A DNA stretch of 64,000 bases from JAGNLV01 sp964612145. GTDB lineage: Bacteria > Zixibacteria > MSB-5A5 > GN15 > FEB-12. Below, piece after piece: positions 40,542 to 47,665 of the stretch (the stretch's first letter is position 1; the number at the start of each line of letters is the position of its first letter). The position numbers and the translations under genes were made by a program. A model generated the notes under the pieces. That model was given only the letters and a program-made list of their open reading frames with translations, was not told the origin of the DNA and searched no databases. Where the stretch lies: assembly GCA_964612145.1 (NCBI GenBank), contig CAZTBP010000012.1, forward strand, positions 1-64,000. The letters are read 5' to 3'.

Positions 40542-42713
40542 ATGTCACTTCGCATTAACCACAATCTCGCGGCGCTGAACGCTCACCGGAATTTGGTGAA
40601 CACCAACGATGCGCTGCAGAAGTCCATGCAGAAGCTGTCCTCGGGCTTCCGGATTAACCAGGGTGCCGATGATCCGGCCGGTCTGGTGATTTCGGAGCAG
40701 TTCCGGGCGCAGATTGCCGGCCTGAACCGCGCGATCGACAACTCCGAAGGTTCGATCAGCATGGTGCAGACCGCTGAGGGAGCGCTCAACGAGATCAACA
40801 ACCTGCTGATCTCCATGCGCGAACTGGCCATTCACGCCGCCAACGAAGGTTTCAACGACGCTGACCAGCTCGCTGCCGACCAGGCGGAAATCGAAAACGC
40901 TATCTCCACCATCGATCGTATCGCTGCCAACACGCAGTTCGGTACGAAGAAGCTGCTTGACGGCTCCAAGGCCAACCAGGCGACGATCGTGAGCTCGAAC
41001 AACTCCGACCTCACCATTCGTCAGTCCAACTTGTCCGACGGCCAGCACTCGATCACGGCCACCAAGACTGCTGACTCGGCCGCAACCCTGAATACGACTT
41101 CGCTCGGATTCAGCCTGGCCAATACCGATGGTGATCCGTATAACTTGACTGAAGACATTCACAATGTCGACGTTGTGCAGGCTTCCGGCGTGGCCCAGAA
41201 GACGTCCGGTTCGGTGGAAATCGCCGACGCGTTCGGCAACAACCTGGAAATCGCCGCCGCCGCTACGGTGGCCGCGATTGCCTCGAACGCCTTCAGCGCT
41301 GCGACTGCTTCGAACGTCGGTACCTACTCGTTCACGGTCCAGTACTGGGATGCGAACGAAGGCACGACCTCGGCTCAGACGCTGTCGATCGACGTCGAAG
41401 TTGGTGACGACTCGGCTTCAGTCGCCAGTAAGTTGAATACCGAGATCGCCCTGAACTCGGTCCTTTCAGGCAAGATCGAAGTGGCCGGCGCCGGCGGCGC
41501 GGGTCAGCCGATCACGCTGAAAACCAGCAATCTGGGCGCCCAGTATGCGATTAAAACGACGGCCTCGCAGTCTGATGCGACTACCGCCCTGTTCAGCATC
41601 GGCGCTGCGTCCTCGCGCGGTGTGTCCGCCAACCAGCTGCAGCTGACAGCGACGACCGAAGCTAATTCGACTATCCAGCAGACCATCTCGCTGACAGCCG
41701 GCACCTACACCTCCCTGGCCGACCTGGTCACCGAAATCGACACGCAGCTCGCGACCGCCTTCGGCGATGTCGCCGGTGTCGCCGGTGAGTCCGACATTGA
41801 CGCGAAAGTGTTCGACAACGACAAGATCCAGATCCACACGAAGGATGAAGGTTCCGCCTACAGTATCCAGATGGGCAGCCTCGGCACCGCTTCGGGTAAC
41901 CTCGAGCACCTGCTCGGCCTGTCCGAAGACAGCATTGCCAACACCGGTACCGACGCGCTGATCAGTTTCGACAACTATACCCAGTCGATCAACAGCGTGA
42001 AGTATGGTTCGACGTACGATGTCGAGATATTCAATAAGGCGACGGGTGAAACGGGCCGTGGTTCCGTGACCTTGACCGTTGGTCAGGCCGCTACCGGCAT
42101 CAACGTCGGCAGCACGCTGCTTGACGTCAAGGCCGCCAAGTTTGACGTCCGCCTCGACGGCGGCCCGGCGACTTCAGTGACCGCCGGCATAAACACCACC
42201 GTGTACAACGCCGACCGCAGTGAGTCGCTCCTGCTTCAGTATGGACTGACCTCCGCCGGCGGTACCGAGACCATCAATAACGTCGACCGTTCGCTGGTCT
42301 TCCAGATCGGCGCTAATGTCGGCCAGACGGCTACAATCGGCCTGCGCAACATGTCCGCCAGCGCCCTGGGTAAGGGTATTGTCGGTAACATGTTCGGTTC
42401 GCTGGCTGCCGTCGATGTGACGACCGTCCAGGGAGCCCAGGATGCCCAGTCGATCATCGACAATGCCATCAACCAGGTCTCGACCACTCGTGGTACGCTG
42501 GGTTCGTTCCAGAAGAACACGCTGGAATCCAACCTGCGCAACCTCCGGATCGCGGCTCAGAACCTGACCGCTTCCGAGTCCCAGATTCGTGACACGGACA
42601 TGGCTTCTGAAATGTCCGAGTTTACGAAGAACCAGATCCTGGTCCAGGCCGGTACGTCCATGCTGGCGCAGGCCAACCAGGTTCCGCAGATCGTCCTCTC
42701 GCTGTTCGGTTAA
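40542..42713 (+). CDS. fliC: Flagellin FliC, long form with extended central domain
   Basis: Residues 1-145 (MSLRINHNLAALNAHRNLVN; KLSSGFRINQGADDPAGLVI) and the last 90 (LESNLRNLRIAAQNLTASES; QILVQAGTSMLAQANQVPQI, ending SLFG) are canonical D0/D1 flagellin. The central part, about 480 residues, is rich in Ala, Thr, Ser and Gly and would form the exposed D2/D3 domains. The total of 723 residues is long compared with the common 270-500. Abundant Ser and Thr suit O-glycosylation by the two transferases upstream. A sigma28 promoter and a CsrA-type leader precede it, with GGAGG 7 nt before the ATG. A hairpin terminator or attenuator follows. Confidence 0.97.
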   Translation: MSLRINHNLAALNAHRNLVNTNDALQKSMQKLSSGFRINQGADDPAGLVISEQFRAQIAGLNRAIDNSEGSISMVQTAEGALNEINNLLISMRELAIHAANEGFNDADQLAADQAEIENAISTIDRIAANTQFGTKKLLDGSKANQATIVSSNNSDLTIRQSNLSDGQHSITATKTADSAATLNTTSLGFSLANTDGDPYNLTEDIHNVDVVQASGVAQKTSGSVEIADAFGNNLEIAAAATVAAIASNAFSAATASNVGTYSFTVQYWDANEGTTSAQTLSIDVEVGDDSASVASKLNTEIALNSVLSGKIEVAGAGGAGQPITLKTSNLGAQYAIKTTASQSDATTALFSIGAASSRGVSANQLQLTATTEANSTIQQTISLTAGTYTSLADLVTEIDTQLATAFGDVAGVAGESDIDAKVFDNDKIQIHTKDEGSAYSIQMGSLGTASGNLEHLLGLSEDSIANTGTDALISFDNYTQSINSVKYGSTYDVEIFNKATGETGRGSVTLTVGQAATGINVGSTLLDVKAAKFDVRLDGGPATSVTAGINTTVYNADRSESLLLQYGLTSAGGTETINNVDRSLVFQIGANVGQTATIGLRNMSASALGKGIVGNMFGSLAAVDVTTVQGAQDAQSIIDNAINQVSTTRGTLGSFQKNTLESNLRNLRIAAQNLTASESQIRDTDMASEMSEFTKNQILVQAGTSMLAQANQVPQIVLSLFG

Positions 42714-42740
42714 TCCGGACGCGGTAACGATAGACCCAAC

Positions 42741-42768
42741 GCCGGGAGAGGGTAATACCTCTCCCGGC
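42741..42768 (+). terminator. Hairpin terminator/attenuator between fliC and fliD
   Basis: GCCGGGAGAGG (42741-42751) pairs perfectly with CCTCTCCCGGC (42758-42768) around a 6-nt loop. Only two T follow, so it may act as a partial terminator or RNA stabiliser that keeps fliC mRNA above fliD mRNA. Confidence 0.65.
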
Positions 42769-42835
42769 TTACACTGAATGTAAATGTGACGTCCACGTTC
42801 GACGACATTGACGTTGTCCTCCACAGGAGGGAAGG

Positions 42836-45190
42836 ATGCCCGGAGTAGGATCGATCGACGGAATCATCTCAGGTCTCAATACCACGGAGATTGTTGATTC
42901 CATCATGAAATTCGAGCGGCGTGATGCCGTTCTGCTCGAAGCCGAACAAGCTCAAAAAACACATATCGTATCTGCCTACAAGGCGCTGCAAGCTAAATTC
43001 CTTGCTTTGAACACTGAACTGGCCTCGCTGGTCCGTGGATCGAGTTACGAAGCCTCATTGATCAAGGTCAGCGACGAGACTGTTTTGTCGGCCAGCTCCG
43101 ATGGTCGCGTGACCAGCGGTTCATACGATGTGCAGGTTTTGTCGCTGGCTCGCAACCACCAGCTCGCCACCCAGGGATTTGCGGACCAGGGCGCCGCTGT
43201 TTTCGGCACCGGCACGATTCAGCTTCAAGTAGGGGACAATTCCGCCCGGACGATCACCATTGATTCCTCCAGTAACTCGCTTATCGGGATCAAGCAGGCG
43301 ATCAACAATGCCGATGCCGGTGTTACGGCAAGTATCATCAACGATGGATCCGCGTCAAACCCATACCGTCTCGTCCTGACAGCCGACCAGTCCGGTTACA
43401 AAAACCAGATAAGTATCGACACCGAACTGACCGGGGGGCAGACGCTCAATCTTGATTCCGGTTCTTTCGATGTCCCGGAAATACTCTCCTTTGATAAAGA
43501 TTCAACCGCCCGGGTCTCACTGGGCACGACGTCCTCGTTTACCGGTACGCAAAACAAGATCTACACCTTTACGGTTGACGGGGCCGGCAGTCATACGGTC
43601 GGCAGCGATCCGATAACCCTGAACTGGAGCGACGGCACCAACAGCGGTTCGGTTGTCGTAACGCAGGCCGATACCGAAGTCGAATTGGTTGGTGCCGGAG
43701 CTGACGGTCTCAAGATCAGCCTTTCGACCGGTACGCTGGCCGGCGGCGACGCCTTCCAGGTGCAGAGTTTCGCACCGTCGCTGCAGTCGGCCTCGGACGC
43801 CCGAATTGCTCTGGGGGCACAGGGCGGCCTGGGATCACCGATTGTGGTGACGTCGGATTCAAACACCTTCAGAGATGTCGTGGGCGGCATGACGCTCAAT
43901 GTCAACAGAGTAACGGCGCCGGGGGAGACGGTGACGATTACCACCGATCTGGACACCGAGGCAATCAAAAGCAAGATTCAGGGCTTCATCAAAAGCTACA
44001 ATTCCGTTGTCGATTTTATCGACGAACAGAATTCGTACGATAAAGAAGCCGACGAGGCCGGTATTCTCTTTGGCGACTCAACATTGTGGATGGTCCGCAA
44101 TTCGATCAGCAACGCCCTCGGCGACCGGGTAGCCGGAATCGAGAGCAAATTCTCGCAGCTGTACTCGATCGGAATTCGAACCAAGGCCGACGGTAAACTG
44201 GCGATAACCGATTCCGGTCGACTCGAGGATGCCCTGCGCAATAACCTCGACGACGTCATCAAGCTGATGTCCCGGGCCGGGAACTCCTCGGTCAGCGGGA
44301 TCGAGTTCATCTCATCAACTGCTGACACCAAAGCCGGGGAAAACTATGCCGTCGACATTACTCAGGCGGCGACTAAAGGTTACCTGAGTGGATCATCTAT
44401 CAATGATCCCGCGATCAACCCGCTTATAATCGATGGTTCCAACAATACGTTGAAGCTCAAGGTCGACGGGTTGACCTCCGAAGATATAGTCCTTGCCCGC
44501 AAGACGTATACCTCCGGCGAGGATCTTGCCGACGAAATTCGGGCCAAGATCGAGTCGGACGAAAATCTCGGGAGCCGTGACGTCGGCGTGGAGTGGGTAT
44601 CCTCCGGATCCGGCGGCTTCCTGAAATTCACGAGCGGGACCTACGGTTCGAATTCATCGGTCGAAGTCATCACCTCGGTGGCCAATTCGGCGGTGGCTGC
44701 GCTCGGACTGGGCACGGCTGAGTCGGTGAACGGGCTTGATGTCCAGGGCACGATCAACGGGGAAGAAGCCGAGGGAAAAGGGCAGATGCTGAAAGGCAAA
44801 GGCGACAGCGATACTATCAAAGGTCTGGTCCTTCGGGTTTCGCTGGGGCAATCCGAGGTGACGGCGGGCAGCGAGGGGACCGTGACGCTTACCAAGGGTG
44901 TGGCGGCAAGACTCAAAGACGTTGTCGAAAGCCTGACAAAATCAAGTGACGGCACCTTTGACCGCCGTATCCAATCCTACCAGAAGCAGATAGATAATAT
45001 ATCCGAGAGGGTTGAGGAGATTGACGAGTTACTGGCCAAACGGCGTGACTCGCTGCTGAAACGGTTCCTCGCGATGGAGGAGGCCCTTGGACAGATGAGC
45101 AGCACCAGCGATTTCCTTCAGTCGCAATTAGCAGGAATCAACTCCAACTGGCGCGGCGCCGGCAACTCGGGTGGCTTCCGCGGCAACTAA
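42836..45190 (+). CDS. fliD: Filament cap protein FliD (HAP2)
   Basis: FliD caps the filament and folds exported flagellin. The 784-residue protein begins with the FliD_N motif (GSIDGIISGLNTTEIVDSIM; VSAYKALQAKFLALNTELAS), has inner Flagellin_IN-like modules (TITIDSSSNSLIGIKQAINN) and a C-terminal coiled coil (RIQSYQKQIDNISERVEEID; KRFLAMEEALGQMSSTSDFL). At 784 residues it is longer than most FliD proteins (450-660), in line with the long flagellin. AGGAGGGAAGG precedes the ATG. fliS follows after 37 bp. Confidence 0.95.
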   Translation: MPGVGSIDGIISGLNTTEIVDSIMKFERRDAVLLEAEQAQKTHIVSAYKALQAKFLALNTELASLVRGSSYEASLIKVSDETVLSASSDGRVTSGSYDVQVLSLARNHQLATQGFADQGAAVFGTGTIQLQVGDNSARTITIDSSSNSLIGIKQAINNADAGVTASIINDGSASNPYRLVLTADQSGYKNQISIDTELTGGQTLNLDSGSFDVPEILSFDKDSTARVSLGTTSSFTGTQNKIYTFTVDGAGSHTVGSDPITLNWSDGTNSGSVVVTQADTEVELVGAGADGLKISLSTGTLAGGDAFQVQSFAPSLQSASDARIALGAQGGLGSPIVVTSDSNTFRDVVGGMTLNVNRVTAPGETVTITTDLDTEAIKSKIQGFIKSYNSVVDFIDEQNSYDKEADEAGILFGDSTLWMVRNSISNALGDRVAGIESKFSQLYSIGIRTKADGKLAITDSGRLEDALRNNLDDVIKLMSRAGNSSVSGIEFISSTADTKAGENYAVDITQAATKGYLSGSSINDPAINPLIIDGSNNTLKLKVDGLTSEDIVLARKTYTSGEDLADEIRAKIESDENLGSRDVGVEWVSSGSGGFLKFTSGTYGSNSSVEVITSVANSAVAALGLGTAESVNGLDVQGTINGEEAEGKGQMLKGKGDSDTIKGLVLRVSLGQSEVTAGSEGTVTLTKGVAARLKDVVESLTKSSDGTFDRRIQSYQKQIDNISERVEEIDELLAKRRDSLLKRFLAMEEALGQMSSTSDFLQSQLAGINSNWRGAGNSGGFRGN

Positions 45191-45227
45191 CACAACCGAT
45201 ATAATAAAATCTTATAAGGAAGAAACC

Positions 45228-45656
45228 ATGGACGGCAAACTGGCAGCATATAGGAAAGAAGAAACAGTCGGAAAATCTCAGCTCGATCTCATACTACAGG
45301 TTTACGACGGCGCGATAGCAGCATTCGGCACCGCTAAGGAGAACTATGCCGCCAATGACTCCACCGGCGGCTGGGAACACCTGGAACGGGCCCGGAAATT
45401 CGTCACCCATTTGTATACCACCCTCAATCATGAAAAAGGCGGAGACATCTCGGTTAACCTGGCCAAGCTGTACGCCTGGGTGATAAATCAGATCAACGTC
45501 GCACAGGCGACCAAAGATTTGCAAATAATTGACGACAATATAACTATACTGGGAAACCTTCGAGACGGCTGGGCCGGCTTGAAGAATACGGACATGGAAA
45601 CGACATCTTCTCCGACTGAAGCGGCGCCGCAGGGCGGGTTCACGCATTCAGCCTGA
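45228..45656 (+). CDS. fliS: Flagellin export chaperone FliS
   Basis: FliS binds the C-terminus of flagellin and stops premature polymerisation. The 142-residue helical protein starts AAYRKEETVGKSQLDLILQV YDGAI in the usual FliS manner (the YDGAI motif sits at the end of helix one) and has HLERARKFVTHLYTTLNHEK and LAKLYAWVINQINVAQATKD. ATG 45228 after AAGGAAG was chosen; a longer frame overlapping fliD is less likely. The C-terminal 20 residues are Ala/Thr/Ser-rich. Confidence 0.95.
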   Translation: MDGKLAAYRKEETVGKSQLDLILQVYDGAIAAFGTAKENYAANDSTGGWEHLERARKFVTHLYTTLNHEKGGDISVNLAKLYAWVINQINVAQATKDLQIIDDNITILGNLRDGWAGLKNTDMETTSSPTEAAPQGGFTHSA

Positions 45657-45670
45657 GCGAAACGGACGAC

Positions 45671-46123
45671 ATGGACTACGAAGTACTCAAGAGACTCGAA
45701 CGCGAACTGCTCGCCGTTTTGAAGGAAGAATACACCTTCTATCAGTCGTTGTATATCACGCTGGACAAGCAGCGGGACGCGATCAAATACAACCGTGACG
45801 ACCGCCTGCTGGACCTGTTTGCCGAAGTCGAACGGTACCGGCAGCGTATCGCCCGGTCCGAACAGACGATCCGCCGCCTGCAGGAGAAGCACCCCAAGGC
45901 GTTCCGGATGGCGGCCGTATTACCGGAAGTAAAGAAGATTATCAACAGCATCCGCACGCTGGTGAAAAAGAGTGTCGATGTCGTCACCGAATGTGACGAG
46001 TACCTCCAGGGACGGTACTCACGGATCAAAGAGGAATTAGGAGAGTTGAAAAACTCCCAGCAGATTATGCAGTATATGAGCGAGCCGGATCAGTCGCCGC
46101 AATTTGTCGATGGCAAGAAGTAG
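45671..46123 (+). CDS. Coiled-coil FliT/FlgN-like putative flagellar chaperone
   Basis: This 150-residue protein, 14 bp after fliS, is predicted to be a helical hairpin with long coiled coils (LERELLAVLKEEYTFYQSLY; RYRQRIARSEQTIRRLQEKH). The pattern fits the FlgN/FliT chaperone class. By position after fliD and fliS it could be the FliD chaperone FliT, but sequence identity to FliT cannot be judged by eye. A flagellar export role is likely; the specific client is a guess. Confidence 0.65.
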   Translation: MDYEVLKRLERELLAVLKEEYTFYQSLYITLDKQRDAIKYNRDDRLLDLFAEVERYRQRIARSEQTIRRLQEKHPKAFRMAAVLPEVKKIINSIRTLVKKSVDVVTECDEYLQGRYSRIKEELGELKNSQQIMQYMSEPDQSPQFVDGKK

Positions 46124-46157
46124 GCCCGCCTGCGCACAATAGGAAATAAGGGAAAGA

Positions 46158-46175
46158 CCGGCGCGGATGCGCCGG
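46158..46175 (+). promoter_or_regulatory. Hairpin with GGAT loop before the flgM-like gene
   Basis: CCGGCGC (46158-46164) pairs perfectly with GCGCCGG (46169-46175) and exposes GGAT in the loop. A GGA in a hairpin loop is the preferred CsrA site, so this may be a second CsrA target. It begins 51 nt before the start codon. Confidence 0.45.
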
Positions 46176-46208
46176 AGATGAACAGGAACCAGAATTAGGG
46201 TTGCCGTG

Positions 46209-46553
46209 ATGAAGATAGGAGTTTCACATCTCGTGCAAAAGACCGGTGGGCAAACGAATAAGCTGCAGCAGCAGTTGCAGGAACAACCGTCAGCCGAACC
46301 GCCCAGGCGATCGGATGCACTGGTTATTTCCAGCGACGCTCGCCGGCAGCTGGCCGAGTTGGCCGATTCGGCTCGCGATCTGGTCAGCCGCATGGATCTC
46401 GACAATGACGGCTCAGACGAAATACGAGAAGACAAGATTCAGCTGGCCCGGGCCCGGATTAAATCCGGGTACTACGACCTGCCGGAGATAAAGAAGCAGA
46501 TTGCGGACCGGCTGGCCGATGACTTGTCCGGCCCGTTATCCGAAAACGAGTAA
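46209..46553 (+). CDS. flgM: FlgM-like anti-sigma28 factor
   Basis: This 114-residue, Gln-rich, probably disordered protein has a C-terminal helix pattern DKIQLARARIKSGYYDLPEI followed by KKQIADRLADDL, the same layout as FlgM (helix, G-Y/T-Y, then the IA-K/R-L helix). FlgM holds the flagellar sigma factor FliA until the hook is complete and is then exported. The similarity is limited to this C-terminal segment. ATG 46209 is used (a GTG directly before is in frame). It lies after filament genes and before an HDOD gene; fliA itself is not in the window. Confidence 0.7.
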   Translation: MKIGVSHLVQKTGGQTNKLQQQLQEQPSAEPPRRSDALVISSDARRQLAELADSARDLVSRMDLDNDGSDEIREDKIQLARARIKSGYYDLPEIKKQIADRLADDLSGPLSENE

Positions 46554-46570
46554 AGACAATCGAGCAGCGT

Positions 46571-47455
46571 ATGAGTACCTCGACTATTGACAACAAAATC
46601 AAACAGGTAGTTGCCAACATTCGCAATCTGCCGACTCCGCCGGTCGTGTTTCATCAGATCCAGAAAGTCATCAATGATCCGAAGGCATCGGCGGCTCATG
46701 TCGCGGCCATTCTGGCCGAGGATCCGGCTATGTCGGTCAAGGTGCTCAAGATGACCAACTCCGCGTTTTACGGCCTGGCCCGCGAAGTTGAATCAGTCAA
46801 ACAGGCGGTTGTCATTGTCGGTATGGAAGCGGTCAAGAACCTCGTTTTATCGGCCAGCGTGCTGGATATGTTTAAGGGTGACCATGTTGACCAGGAATAT
46901 CAGGAACGGTTCTGGCGCCACTCGCTGGCTACGGCTGCCGCCTGTCGGCTGCTGGCCAAGCAGGTACGTTCACGCGGCGTTGTCGACCCGGATTCCGCGT
47001 TCAGCGCCGGGCTGCTGCATGATGTCGGGAAAATGGTCATCTCCTGCTTCCTGGTCGAGGAATACAAGAAATTTCAGGCTGCTCGCGAAAACGACCGCAC
47101 ACAAACTGATGTCCAACTCGAACAAAGCGTGCTGGGATACACACACGGCAATGTTGGTGAATATCTCGGGGTGCAGTGGAAGCTGCCGCAGAAGCTGTGT
47201 GATGCTGTTGCCTATCACCACCGGCCGGCCGAATGCGAATCTCAGGACCCGCTGGTGTACATTGTGTACCTGGCCGATCATCTTGCAAAATCAACATTTT
47301 TCGATCGCGGGGAAGAGCACCTGGTCGGAGAACTGGACACCGAAATTACCGGCTGGCTCCAGGTTACCGATGAAGATCTCGAAAAGTATACCGAAATGCT
47401 GCGCGAAGAGTATGTCAAGGCAGAGACCTTTATGCAGATGGTGGGCCTGACCTGA
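46571..47455 (+). CDS. HDOD-domain signalling protein
   Basis: In this 294-residue protein residues about 15-215 form an HDOD domain (IRNLPTPPVVFHQIQKVIND; SVKVLKMTNSAFYGLAREVE; AVVIVGMEAVKNLVLSASVL), a catalytically inactive relative of HD phosphohydrolases, although SAGLLHDVGKMVISCFL keeps an HD-like dipeptide. HDOD proteins often act in signalling, motility control or c-di-GMP-linked pathways. It starts 17 bp after the flgM-like gene and ends the flagellar cluster before a strong terminator. No output domain is attached, and its partner is unknown. Confidence 0.9.
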   Translation: MSTSTIDNKIKQVVANIRNLPTPPVVFHQIQKVINDPKASAAHVAAILAEDPAMSVKVLKMTNSAFYGLAREVESVKQAVVIVGMEAVKNLVLSASVLDMFKGDHVDQEYQERFWRHSLATAAACRLLAKQVRSRGVVDPDSAFSAGLLHDVGKMVISCFLVEEYKKFQAARENDRTQTDVQLEQSVLGYTHGNVGEYLGVQWKLPQKLCDAVAYHHRPAECESQDPLVYIVYLADHLAKSTFFDRGEEHLVGELDTEITGWLQVTDEDLEKYTEMLREEYVKAETFMQMVGLT

Positions 47456-47490
47456 GGCCGGCGTTTTTCCGTCCGAGATGCCATTTGACC

Positions 47491-47525
47491 AAGCTGCGCG
47501 GCTGTCGTAATTGCGCGGTTTTTTT
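47491..47525 (+). terminator. Rho-independent terminator after the flagellar cluster
   Basis: AAGCTGCGC (47491-47499) pairs with GCGCGGTTT (47513-47521), with two G-T pairs, and a run of seven T begins at 47519. This marks the end of the flagellar transcription unit. Confidence 0.7.
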
Positions 47526-47665
47526 GCTTGCCTGTCGCGAGAGTTGACTTATCTTATCCACGATGCCGCTGTTGCGGCCGCCCATTTACCCAAATAAAGA
47601 TCATGGACGCAGTCGGGCGGAGCAGTTTTTGCATCACGCCTGTCTCCAATGCTACGGGGGAAATC

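Noticed and set aside
42785..42818. Sigma28 promoter before fliD (TAAA followed by a GACGACAT-like box)
   Set aside because: The -10 matches only about five of eight positions with a 16-bp spacer; not convincing.
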